From Enterobacteriaceae bacterium UBA3516 (GTDB taxonomy: Bacteria > Pseudomonadota > Gammaproteobacteria > Enterobacterales > Enterobacteriaceae): a stretch of DNA of 26,437 bases. The notes under the pieces are model-generated. The model ran no database searches. It saw only the letters and a program-made list of their open reading frames with translations, and was not told the origin of the DNA. Made by a program: the position numbers and the translations under genes. The stretch covers positions 1 through 26,437 of the forward strand of contig DFPL01000229.1 in assembly GCA_002377245.1 (NCBI GenBank), given 5' to 3'. Below, piece by piece: positions 14,538 to 25,000 of the stretch; positions within the stretch are counted from its first letter, which is position 1; every line of letters begins with the position of its first letter.

Positions 14538-16271
14538 GTGAATATTCAGACTCTTCTCTCAGAAAAAGTCAGTCAGGCGCTCATTGCCGCAGGTGCGGCG
14601 GCAGATTGTGAACCGCAGGTTCGTCAGTCAGCAAAAGTCCAGTTTGGCGACTATCAGGCTAACGGCGTGATGGCGATTGCTAAAAAACTGGGTATGGCCC
14701 CCCGACAACTGGCTGAGCAGGTTCTGACCCATCTCGACCTCAACGGGATTGCCAGCAAAGTAGAAATTGCCGGTCCTGGCTTTATCAATATCTTCCTCGC
14801 CCCGGCGTTTCTCGCAGAACACGTCAGCGAAGCGCTGAAATCTGACCGTCTGGGCGTGGCAAAACCCCAGCCGCAGACCATTGTTATCGACTATTCCGCG
14901 CCAAACGTGGCGAAAGAGATGCACGTGGGTCACCTGCGCTCCACCATTATTGGCGACGCGTCCGTACGTACTCAGGAGTTTCTCGGTCATAAAGTCATCC
15001 GCGCCAACCACGTGGGCGACTGGGGTACGCAGTTCGGGATGCTGATTGCATATTTAGAAAAGCAGCAGCAGGAGAACGCCGGTGAGATGGCGCTGGCGGA
15101 CCTCGAAGGTTTCTACCGTGCAGCCAAAAAGCATTACGATGAAGACGCGGAGTTCGCCGAACGCGCCCGTAGCTACGTGGTGAAACTCCAGGGCGGCGAC
15201 GAATACTGCCGTCAGATGTGGCGCAAGCTGGTTGACATCACCATGGGCCAGAACCAGATTGCCTACGAGCGTCTGAACGTCACCCTGACCCGTGACGACG
15301 TGATGGGCGAAAGTCTTTACAATCCGATGCTGCCGGGCATCGTGGCCGATTTGAAAGCCAAAGGCCTGGCCGTGGAGAGTGAAGGTGCAACGGTTGTCTT
15401 CCTTGACGAGTACCAGAACAAAGAAGGTGAACCGATGGGCGTTATCATCCAGAAAAAGGATGGCGGCTACCTCTACACCACCACTGACATCGCCTGTGCC
15501 AAATACCGCTACGAGACGCTGCATGCGGACCGTGTGCTCTATTACATCGACTCCCGTCAGCACCAGCATCTGATGCAAGCATGGACCATTGTACGCAAAG
15601 CTGGTTACATCCCCGATTCTCTCTCGCTCGAACATCACATGTTCGGCATGATGCTCGGCAAAGACGGCAAACCGTTCAAAACCCGCGCAGGCGGCACCGT
15701 CAAACTGTCTGACCTGTTGGATGAAGCGCTTGAACGTGCCCGTCGTCTGGTGGCAGAGAAGAACCCGGACATGCCTGCCGATGAGCTGGAAAAACTGGCG
15801 AATGCCGTGGGCATTGGGGCCGTGAAATATGCCGATCTCTCTAAAAACCGCACCACGGATTACGTCTTCGACTGGGACAACATGCTGGCGTTCGAAGGCA
15901 ACACCGCACCTTATATGCAGTACGCCTACACGCGCGTGCTGTCGGTGTTCCGTAAAGCAGGTATCGAAGAGAGCGCTCTGCTGAACGCGCCGGTTATGAT
16001 TGCGGAAGATCGTGAAGCGCAACTGGCAGCCCGCCTGCTGCAATTTGAAGAGACGCTGACCGTGGTCGCCCGCGAAGGGACGCCGCATGTGATGTGTGCT
16101 TATCTGTACGATCTGGCCGGCTTGTTCTCCGGCTTCTATGAGCACTGTCCGATTCTGAGCGCAGAGAGCGAAGCGGTGCGTAACAGTCGCCTGAAGCTGG
16201 CGCTGCTGACTGCCAAAACGCTGAAGCTGGGCCTGGATACGCTCGGTATTGAAACCGTCGAGCGTATGTAA
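14538..16271 (+). CDS. argS: Arginyl-tRNA synthetase
   Basis: This 577-residue class I synthetase has the E. coli length and charges tRNA-Arg. The Add-1 N-terminal domain (SAKVQFGDYQANGVMAIAKK) precedes the HIGH-type motif HVGH at residues 129-132 within KEMHVGHLRST. The KMSKS loop is degenerate, as usual for bacterial ArgRS (KPFKTRAGGTVKL). The DALR anticodon-binding domain ends RLKLALLTAKTLKLGLDTLGIETVERM. The start is GTG at 14538 with AAGG upstream. It is transcribed divergently from yecM and ends in a strong terminator. Confidence 0.98.
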   Translation: MNIQTLLSEKVSQALIAAGAAADCEPQVRQSAKVQFGDYQANGVMAIAKKLGMAPRQLAEQVLTHLDLNGIASKVEIAGPGFINIFLAPAFLAEHVSEALKSDRLGVAKPQPQTIVIDYSAPNVAKEMHVGHLRSTIIGDASVRTQEFLGHKVIRANHVGDWGTQFGMLIAYLEKQQQENAGEMALADLEGFYRAAKKHYDEDAEFAERARSYVVKLQGGDEYCRQMWRKLVDITMGQNQIAYERLNVTLTRDDVMGESLYNPMLPGIVADLKAKGLAVESEGATVVFLDEYQNKEGEPMGVIIQKKDGGYLYTTTDIACAKYRYETLHADRVLYYIDSRQHQHLMQAWTIVRKAGYIPDSLSLEHHMFGMMLGKDGKPFKTRAGGTVKLSDLLDEALERARRLVAEKNPDMPADELEKLANAVGIGAVKYADLSKNRTTDYVFDWDNMLAFEGNTAPYMQYAYTRVLSVFRKAGIEESALLNAPVMIAEDREAQLAARLLQFEETLTVVAREGTPHVMCAYLYDLAGLFSGFYEHCPILSAESEAVRNSRLKLALLTAKTLKLGLDTLGIETVERM

Positions 16272-16298
16272 CGCCTTCTTACTGCACTTCATCATGAG

Positions 16299-16328
16299 GC
16301 CGGAGCGGACAACGCTTCGGCTTTTTTT
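16299..16328 (+). terminator. Intrinsic terminator after argS
   Basis: A 9-bp stem (GCCGGAGCG with CGCTTCGGC, one G-U pair) with the loop GACAA is followed directly by seven Ts. It lies 27 bp past the argS stop and isolates argS from the secretion locus to its right. Confidence 0.93.
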
Positions 16329-16599
16329 ATTCCTCTGGCGCCTTGCCTTATCCTACCTTCCGGCCAGCGCATTAGCGGTTTGAAAAGTTCATTTCACGCG
16401 GATCATTCAGCGCCCTGCCTGGCCCGAATTTCACTCTTTACGCCCAAATTTCAGTGATCCTACCAGTTTTAGGGAGGCCAAAACTCAGAATTGTCTGTGG
16501 TTTTAGGACTAATCCCTCTTTCGTCGTAAGGCAAATAACACAACAATTTTACAAAAATTCACATTAGCTCCTTTTTGCTTACACGGCACGGAATGACCG
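16329..16599. other. Leader and promoter region of the two-partner secretion locus
   Basis: Together with the argS terminator, this makes a 328-bp gap without a gene. The part from about 16480 on is visibly richer in A and T than its surroundings, as expected for a promoter region. A 6-bp inverted repeat AGTTTT/AAAACT (16465-16470 and 16480-16485) flanks AGGGAGGCC, and GTTTTAGG recurs at 16466-16473 and again just after 16500. I could not assign -35 and -10 elements with confidence. Confidence 0.45.
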
Positions 16600-18279
16600 A
16601 TGATCATAAGACGCAACCTCACCCTCATAATCACCACGGCAGCCAATCTTTCTATTGTTCCTTTTACGCATGCGGCATCGCCTGAAGATCAGTTTATTAT
16701 TCAGCAACAGCGCCAAAGGGCGCTGGAAGAACAGATTACTCCGCCGACACCCGATGTGCGGCTCACCGAGCCCACCTCCAGCTTTGGTAAGATCCCGTTC
16801 CCCAATGAAACGCCCTGCTTCCCAATCAACCGTGTTGAACTCAGCGGCCAGGAGGCACTACCACACTGGTTGCCTCTCCAGCGGGTGGCGAATCAGGCAC
16901 AGGAGCAATGTCTCGGAGGCAAAGGGATTAACCTGCTGATGAGCACGTTACAAAACCGGCTGGTTGATCATGGCTGGATAACCACCCGCGTGCTCGCACC
17001 TTCGCAGGATTTGAAAAGCGGGACCCTGAAACTGGCGATTGTGCCGGGATATGTACGCCAGGTAAAACTGACGCCGGACAGCGATGATTACATTCAGCTT
17101 TATAGCGCCTTCCCTGCTCATGAAGGGAATCTTCTGGATTTACGTGACATCGAGCAAGGGCTGGAAAACCTGCAGCGCCTGCCCACTGTAGAAGCCAATA
17201 TGGAACTCCTGCCGGGTGAAAAACCGGGGGAGAGCGATATTGTCATCACCCGCAAACAGCGCAAAATGTGGCGTCTTGGGTTGTCAGTGGACGATTCAGG
17301 TACCGAGACCACCGGGCGCTATCAGGGTGGCGTCACGCTATCGCTGGACAACCCCTTCTCGCTTAGCGACTTACTGTACGTGTCTGCCAGCCATGACCTG
17401 AATGATAAAGGCGGCAAGGGCAGCAAAAACTATACCGCACACTATTCCGTCCCCTTTGGCTACTGGATGTTGGGTGTAACGGGCAGCGATTACGACTATC
17501 ACCAGACCGTGGCCGGTTTAAATCAGGACTACCGGTACAGTGGCAAAAGTAAAAACCTCGACGTCCAGCTTAGCCGTGTGCTGCACCGCAGCGGTTCGCA
17601 GAAAACCACCTTTACTTACGATGTGCTGGCGCGCGAAACGCGCAATTACATTGATGATACCGAAGTGGGCGTGCAGCGCCGCCAGACAGCAGGCTGGCGT
17701 ATGGGGCTACAACATCGTCACTATATTGGCCAGGCCACGCTGGATGCAGGCGTCAGCTATCAGCGCGGCACCCGTTGGTTTGGTGCGCAACCTGCGCCGG
17801 AAGAGTATATCGGTGATGCCACTGCGCTCAGCAAAATCATTGTGCTCAACAGCCAGCTGGACCTGCCGTTTGATATCGGCACTCAGCACTTCCGCTATAA
17901 CGTGCAGTACCTGCGTCAGATGAGCAATACCCCGCTGACCCCGCAGGATCAGTTTGCGATTGGTAACCGCTGGACGGTGCGCGGTTTCGACGGTGAACGC
18001 ACGCTTAACGCCAGCCATGGCTGGTACGTTCGCAACGATTTGGGCTGGAGCACACCGCTGCCTAATCAGGAACTGTATATCGGTGCGGATTACGGCGAAG
18101 TCGGCGGCTACAGCTCAGATTACCTGATTGGTAAACATCTGGCAGGCGGCGTTGTGGGGCTGCGCGGCAGCGCCTTCAACACCGCCTATGACCTGTTTGC
18201 TGGCACGCCTTTCTCGAAACCGGACGGTTTCCACACCAGCTCCGCCACCCTGGGCTTCAACCTGAACTGGAGCTGGTAA
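16600..18279 (+). CDS. cdiB: Two-partner secretion outer-membrane transporter, CdiB/ShlB family
   Basis: This 559-residue TpsB protein is an outer-membrane pore that exports the large partner encoded two genes downstream. A signal peptide ends near residue 25-26 (PFTHA/A). A plug-helix-like segment follows (EDQFIIQQQRQRALEEQI). POTRA domains occupy about 75-225: the first opens CFPINRVELSG, with a cysteine pair C73/C104, and contains the usual QDLKSGTLKLAIVPGYV. The remainder is a 16-strand barrel. The conserved VRGF motif of loop L6 is at 460-463, and the protein ends in an aromatic beta-signal (LGFNLNWSW). The stop shares one base with the next start (TAATG). The ShlB/HecB/FhaC relatives share the architecture; the partner's CdiA features favour the CdiB name. 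Confidence 0.9.
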   Translation: MIIRRNLTLIITTAANLSIVPFTHAASPEDQFIIQQQRQRALEEQITPPTPDVRLTEPTSSFGKIPFPNETPCFPINRVELSGQEALPHWLPLQRVANQAQEQCLGGKGINLLMSTLQNRLVDHGWITTRVLAPSQDLKSGTLKLAIVPGYVRQVKLTPDSDDYIQLYSAFPAHEGNLLDLRDIEQGLENLQRLPTVEANMELLPGEKPGESDIVITRKQRKMWRLGLSVDDSGTETTGRYQGGVTLSLDNPFSLSDLLYVSASHDLNDKGGKGSKNYTAHYSVPFGYWMLGVTGSDYDYHQTVAGLNQDYRYSGKSKNLDVQLSRVLHRSGSQKTTFTYDVLARETRNYIDDTEVGVQRRQTAGWRMGLQHRHYIGQATLDAGVSYQRGTRWFGAQPAPEEYIGDATALSKIIVLNSQLDLPFDIGTQHFRYNVQYLRQMSNTPLTPQDQFAIGNRWTVRGFDGERTLNASHGWYVRNDLGWSTPLPNQELYIGADYGEVGGYSSDYLIGKHLAGGVVGLRGSAFNTAYDLFAGTPFSKPDGFHTSSATLGFNLNWSW

Positions 18280-18827
18280 TGCGCGTTGGAGACTACGACA
18301 TCAAAGCGCCGTTGCTGCTGGGTGGCGAAGAGAATGAGGCCGAAGTGTTGGGGGCCAGCGTCTGGCTGTGGATGCACTCCCCCATGCACCGCGATGCGCC
18401 TCTTCATGCTTTGCCCACGCTGCTGTTGCCGATCATCAAGCGTCGTCAGTACGTGCTCATTGCTCGCGACGCACAGCCTATTTTCTTTCTCAGTTGGGCC
18501 TGGCTTGATGAAGAGGCCGAAGCCCGGTTTCTCACCCGTCCCTCCATTGAGATGCGTGAAGAAGACTGGCAAAGCGGCGATCGCATGTGGTTTTGCGACT
18601 GGATTGCGCCCTTTGGCGATACCACCGAAATGAACAAACTTATGCGCAGCGACTTCTTTGCAGATCGTTGCGCCCGCGCGCTGTACCACCGGGGTGCTGA
18701 GCGCGGTAAACGTGTCGTGATGTTCCACGGCAATAATGTTACCCGCAAAGCCGCACGGCACTGGCAGCAGACGCATCCGCTTGCCGTGAACCTGCCGGAA
18801 GTGTTTAAAGGAATGAATAATGAATAA
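18279..18827 (+). CDS. cdiC: HlyC-family toxin-activating lysine acyltransferase (CdiC-like)
   Basis: This 182-residue protein belongs to the RTX toxin acyltransferase family (HlyC, ApxIC), which moves fatty acids from acyl-ACP to internal lysines of a toxin. It aligns with HlyC at VWLWMHSPMHRD, YVLIARDAQPIFFLSWAWL and GDRMWFCDWIAPFGD. The catalytic pair is kept as H37 and D107, spaced 70 residues against 69 for H23 and D92 of HlyC. No signal peptide is seen, so it should act in the cytoplasm before export. It overlaps the transporter gene by 1 bp and the exoprotein gene by 8 bp, placing it as the modifier of that exoprotein. CDI operons with such a gene (cdiBCAI) are known, though most cdi operons lack it. 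Confidence 0.88.
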   Translation: MRVGDYDIKAPLLLGGEENEAEVLGASVWLWMHSPMHRDAPLHALPTLLLPIIKRRQYVLIARDAQPIFFLSWAWLDEEAEARFLTRPSIEMREEDWQSGDRMWFCDWIAPFGDTTEMNKLMRSDFFADRCARALYHRGAERGKRVVMFHGNNVTRKAARHWQQTHPLAVNLPEVFKGMNNE

Positions 18828-19020
18828 GAACCTGTACCGTATCGTCTTTAACAAAGCGCGCGGCATGTTAATGGTCGTGGCAGATATCGCCCGTTCCGGT
18901 CGCGCTGGCTCCTCACGCGGCGCCGGCCTCGGCCATACCCACAGCCGTTTGGTATGTAAAATCAGTACCATGAGCCTGAGCCTGTGGCTGGCGATGGGGG
19001 TCATACAAACGGCGCAGGCC
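18820..19020 (+). other. Extended signal peptide region of the exoprotein
   Basis: Residues 1-67 combine a conserved ESPR N-terminus (NLYRIVFNKARGMLMVVADI), a charged glycine-rich linker and a second hydrophobic stretch (MSLSLWLAMGVIQTAQA). ESPRs occur on very large type V exoproteins and slow Sec export. The variable linker with SGRAGSSRGAGLGHTHS is hydrophilic. Confidence 0.85.
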
Positions 19021-22000
19021 AATATTGTGGCCGACATCAATGCCGCGAAAAATCAGCAGCCAACGGTTCTGCAAAGCGCCAACGGTACGCCACAGGTCAA
19101 CATTCAGACGCCGTCCAAAGGTGGGGTTTCGCGCAACAATTACACCCAGTTTGATGTGAATCAACAGGGTGCCATCCTCAACAACTCCCATAAAAATGTG
19201 CAAACCCAACTGGGCGGGATGGTGGCCGGTAACCCCTGGCTGGCTAAAGGCGAAGCCAAAGTCATTCTGAACGAAGTCACCGCCCGCGATCCCAGCAAGC
19301 TTAACGGGATGATTGAAGTGGCGGGCCAGAAGGCGCAGGTGGTGATTGCCAACCCGGCAGGGATCACCTGTAACGGCTGCGGTTTTATTAACGCCAACCG
19401 CGCCACCCTGACCACCGGTCAGACACAGCTGACCAATGGCAATCTTACGGGCTACAACGTCGAACGCGGCGAAGTGGTAGTAGAAGGTGCCGGGATGGAC
19501 ACCACCGGCGCGGATTACACCGATATCATCGCCCGTTCGGTCAAAGTCAATGCCGGACTGTGGGCAAACGATCTCAAGGTCACCACCGGACGTAACCAGG
19601 TTGATGCGGCCCATGATCAGGTCACCAAAGGTAGCGATGAGGCCAGCACACGTCCGCAGCTGGCCGTCGATGTCTCCAGCCTGGGCGGCATGTATGCCGG
19701 TAAAATCCGTATGGTCGGTACCGAAACGGGCGTCGGCGTGCGTAACGCCGGTGCGCTGGGCGCACAGGCGGGCAGCGTAACCCTGACCGTTGACGGTCGA
19801 ATTGAGAACAGTGGCACCGTGCGCGGCAGCGAGAGCGCTATTGTGCAAACCGCGGGCGAGTTCCGTAACAGCGGCGTCATGACTGCAGGAAACGATCTCC
19901 AGGCGCGTGCCGCCACGCTCACTGCCGATAAAGGCAGCGTCCTGGCCGCCGGGGTGAGTAACGACGGCAAAGTGGGCGACACGGGCGAGTTGCAACTGAC
20001 CACCAACGGACAACTCAGCGCGCACGGCCAGACGCTGGCTGGCGGAAATGTGGCTATTCAGGGTCAGGGTGTGGACATCAGCGGCAGCCAGACCCAGGGT
20101 AAACGAGTCGTGCTGAACGCCAATAGCGGCGATCTGAGCACGCAAAACGCTCTGGTTGGCGCCAGTGAGTTGACTGCCACTACCGCGGGAACGCTCAATA
20201 ACAATGGCGGTAGCCTGAGCGCCGATAAGCTTAACCTCAGCGCACAGCGTCTTTCAAACCAGAAAGGCAAACTGATTCAGAGTGGCAAAGGCACGCTGGC
20301 GGTCGCTCTGCCCGGCTCGCTTGATAACCAGCAGGGGCAAATTGCCAGCAATGGTGACCTTGAACTGAATGCAGATGCAGTGAATAACCGCGGTGGGCAG
20401 TTATTGGGCGTTGAAGGAAGCACCCGCCTTACCAGCGGATCGCTGGATAATACCGACGGACTTATCTCTGCCACCGGTGGCGAGGGTCAGATCCGCGCTC
20501 GCCAGGCGGTTAACAATGCGGGCGGTCGCATTGAAGCGGCAAAAAACCAGCGCATTGAGGCGGCGAGTCTGAACAACCAAAAAGGGGTGATCGTTGCTGA
20601 TGGTGCAGCGCTCGCCCTGAATAAAGGCGACTTTGATAACCAGGGCGGCTCTCTGCTCTCGCAAGGCACGCTGGATATCGAAAGCGGTGCCGTCAATAAC
20701 CAGAGTGGTTTCCTTGCCAGTAATGGAGCCTTTAACTTTACGGGCGGGGATGTCGATAACCGTCTCGGTCAGTTTGGCACTGACAGCACGTTGAATGCCC
20801 GCTTTGACAACTTTATTAACGAGCAAGGTGCGGTGAAAGCCGGCGGCGACATGACGCTGGATGGAACCAGCCTGGTCAATGACAACGCGGGTCTGATTCA
20901 AAGTGGCGGCACGCTTAATGCCAGCGCACAGCGCATCAGTAACCGCAACAGCGGCAAAACGGGGGGCATCATTTCGCTTGGTGATACTACCCTCGCCGCA
21001 GATACGGTGGATAACAGCAACGGTGTGGCTTATGCCGGCAAGGGGATAAACATCAGCGGTGACACGTTGAATAACGCCGCCGGTCAGTTGGTCGCCGCAG
21101 AAAGTCTGACCGTGAATTCGGCCCAGCGACTTGATAACCAGTCCGGTCTGATTCAGGCTAAAAACATCCAGGCCTCCGCCGGCGCACTGAACAATGTCGA
21201 TGGCACGCTCAACAGCCAGGGCGAACTGAACCTCTCCAGCAACAATCTGAATAACCAGGCGGGGACACTGGCGGCAAAAGGCGCAATGGATATCGCCGCA
21301 GCCACGCTGGACAACCGCAACGGCGGGCGCGTGATTGGCGAAGGTAAAACCGCCTTACACACCGACAGCCTGTTGAATAATGATGGCCAGATTCAGTCGG
21401 TTGACGATCTGCTGCTCGACAGCGCGAAAGGCGTCATCGATAACGCATCAGGGCTTATCCGCACCGGGAAGTCATTGACCCTTAACGCCGTCGATTTCGT
21501 TAACCAGAATACGCTGGGCGACAATAAAGGCGTGGAAGGCCAGCGCGTCACGCTGTCGACCGGTACGCTTAACAACCAGAGCGGCAGCGTTCTCGCCGAC
21601 GACGCGCTGGTGATTCGAAACGCAGGTGAGCTAAACAACACGGGCGGAGCGCTGGCCGCTTCCGGTGTGCTGGATGTGGGCGGCGAAAAGCTTAATGTCA
21701 TAAACCGCGACGGTACGCTGAAAGCGGGTAAGGCACTGAATGTGGATGCGGAGACCCTCGATGGCAGCGGCCAGCTCTTGTCGCTGGGTGATATGGATCT
21801 GCAAAGTGCCAACACCTTTACTAACAGCGGTTCGACGATTGCCAACATTACCCTCACCCTGGCAACAAACGGTGATGTGATTAACAGCGGCAAACTCCTC
21901 GCCGGTCAGGCTCTCAATGTCGAGAGCGAGAATCTGACCAATGCGAAAGACGGGGAAATAAACGCCGGACGCAATACGCTCACAACGCGTGGCACCCTTC

Positions 22001-25000
22001 TTAACCGCGGCCTGATTGACGGCGGTTATACGCGCCTCAATGCCGATACGCTGACCAACATCGGCACCGGTCGTATCTATGGTGATGCCGTGGGCGTCAA
22101 TGCCACGACCTTCAATAACCTCGCAGAAAACGGGACGGCGGCAACGCTTGCCGGACGCGAACGCGTCGATCTCGGCGTCACCACCCTCAACAATGTCGAC
22201 CATGGCCTGATCTACAGCGCAGGCAACATGGCGATAGGTGGAAGCCTGGCCGATAACGGTGCCGCCACCGGGCAGGCCGCCGCCATTAATAACCACAGCT
22301 CGACCATCGAGTCGGCTGGCGATATGGCGATCAAAGCCGACCAGATCAATAACATTAACGATCGCTTCTCAACCGAGATCGTGACCGTTTCACAGGAGCC
22401 GTTGACCGAATATCAACACTCCGGTTCCACCAACCGCTGGAAAGCAGGCACTGAAAACGTCTTCGTTGACGACAACTCTTCAGATGGCTTGCGCAATCTC
22501 AGCACGCCGGAGCTGCCCGGTGGCGGCCACGATAATTTCAACCAGTATGATTACACCCGTACGGTCGAAGAGACGCGTATCAAGGAGAGCGACCCGGCGA
22601 AGATCCTCGCCGGCGGCAACCTGACCCTGAGCGGGAATACGCTGAATAACGATAAGAGCCAGGTGATTGCGGGTGGAACGCTGAGTACTGACGGGCTGGG
22701 TACCATCAAGAACGATGATGTAACCGGCGTACGTCGTACCACGGATGTCGGTACCGTCACCCATTACTATCGCATCCGTCACAAAGGCGATGACGAACAG
22801 GGACGTGACAGAACCAACTACACCCCGCCAACGGCCATTCAGTCTATCAAGCTGAAACCGGGCCAGTTGGTCAGCAACAGCACCGTTGATGGCAGCAATC
22901 TGTCGATTTCGCCGCTGGTTCAGCAGGCGACACAGGTGACGATCGCTAAGGGTGCAGGTGTGGGTAGCGGGCAAGTCGGCTCACCGACTTCGCCTCCACA
23001 ACAGGCGGTCTCGCCTGGCGAACCTGTTACGCCACCCGCCGGGCAGCAGTTTGAAGTGACGCCAGCAGATGGCCTTATCCGTATCGTTGGCCCGAACACG
23101 ACGCTACCGGACAACAGCCTGTTTAAGGTTAACCCTTCAGCCGATGTGCCGTTTTTGGTCGAAACCGATCCGCGTTTCACCAATGAGAAACAGTGGCTGG
23201 GCAGCGATTATATGCAGAAAGCCTTCAGTAGCGATGGCGACAACACCCAGAAACGGCTTGGCGATGGCTACTATGAGCAACGTCTGGTACGTGAGCAGGT
23301 TATCGGTGCCACGGGTCAGCGCTACCTCGACGGCTACTCCAATGATGAGGAGCAGTACAAGTCATTAATGGATAAAGGCATTACCTTCGGCAAACAGTAC
23401 GACCTCAAGCTGGGTGTGGCGTTGACGCCGGAGCAGATGGCGCTGCTGACCGGGGACATCGTCTGGCTGGTGAACACCCGCGTGAAGATGCCGGATGGCT
23501 CAATGCAGACGGTGCTGGTGCCGCAGGTCTATGCCAAAGTGAAACAGGGTGATATTGACGGCTCCGGGGCGCTGATTGCCGGCAACAACGTCTCTCTGAA
23601 ACTGAACGGTTCGCTGTTCAACAGCGGGACCATCAGCGGTCGTCGCGTGTTGCAGCTTGACGCTGACAATATCACCAATCAGGCCGGTACCATTCGTGGA
23701 GCGGACGTCAATCTTGCGGCCCGTACCGACATTAACAATATCGGTGGCACGATGGTGGGCGATAACAGCCTGATTGCCAATGCCGGACGCGACATCAACG
23801 TCACCACCACCACCGCCAGCGCACAGAGCGCTAACGGTGAAAACCGCTTCAGCCGCACTACGATTGACAGCGTCTCCGGCATTTACGTGCAGGGGAAAGA
23901 CGGCAAGCTGGCACTCCAGTCTGGCCGGGATATTACCCTGACCGGCGCACAGGTCATTGCCAGCGGCGAGAACGGCAAAGCCCAGCTTGTCGCGGGCCGC
24001 GATCTGAATCTCGACACCATCACCACGGCGCGTAGCGACAATCTCATCTGGGATGCCGATAACACGCTCAAACAGAGCAGCCTGGAACACAACGGCACCA
24101 CCGTGAGCGGCACCGGCGGCGTGACGCTGGCGGCGAAAAACGACATCAATGCTCGCGGCGCATCGGTGAACTCCGACGGGGCGCTGGCGTTGCTTGCCGG
24201 TCAGGATGTCAACATTAGCGGCGTGCTGAATGAAAGCCAGCTCGATGAGCGGCACAAAGTGGTGGGCGGCAACGGCTGGCTGTCCAAAACCACCCGAACG
24301 ACCCGTGACACCATTGATCGGCAGACGGTACAGGGAAGCGAACTCAGCGCCAACACGGTGAAAATCGATGCGGGCAATGACGTGACCGTCGCAGGCAGCA
24401 GCATCGTGGGTACCGGCGACGTGGGCGTTCGCGCTGGTAATGATTTAACGCTGACCACCATGGGCGGACGCAATGAAGAGACACACTTTAAGCAGGAGAA
24501 AAAATCGGGTCTGCTGAGTTCAGGGGGTATCGGCTTTACCGTGGGTTCGCGTAAAGAGACCACCGAACAGGCCAGTCAGGCGCTTTCCGGTCAGGGTTCT
24601 ATGGTCGGCAGTCTTCAGGGCGACACGGTGCTGCTGGCGGGCAATGACTATCGCCAGACCGGCAGCACCGTCGCATCGCCTGAAGGCAATGTTGGCATCC
24701 AGGGTAAAAACGTCACCATTGAAGCCGACGAGAACACCTACGTCTCTCAGTATAAACGTACCGTGGAGCAAAAAGGCTTTACCCTGGCAGTCAACGTGCC
24801 GGTAGTGCAGGCCGTACGCGGAGCCATTCAGAGCACGGAGAATGTGGGCAAGAGCAACGATGACCGCATCAACATGCTGGCAGCCGCCAACGCCGCATGG
24901 GACAGCGCCCGCGCGGCCAGTGCAATGATGAATATGTCGCAAGGTCTGATGGAAAACGGCGCCCAGGCGATGGCACAGAACGTCAGCGTGTCGCTGACCT

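Noticed and set aside
15054..16295. A 413-codon open frame on the minus strand
   Set aside because: It is antisense to argS, which matches ArgRS throughout. The frame is open because of the codon bias of argS and its product resembles no protein I know.
18913..20145. A 410-codon open frame on the minus strand across the start of cdiA, and further long minus frames to 26235
   Set aside because: They mirror the repetitive beta-helix coding of the exoprotein. The plus frame has a signal region, a TPS domain and repeats and stays open for 2539 codons.
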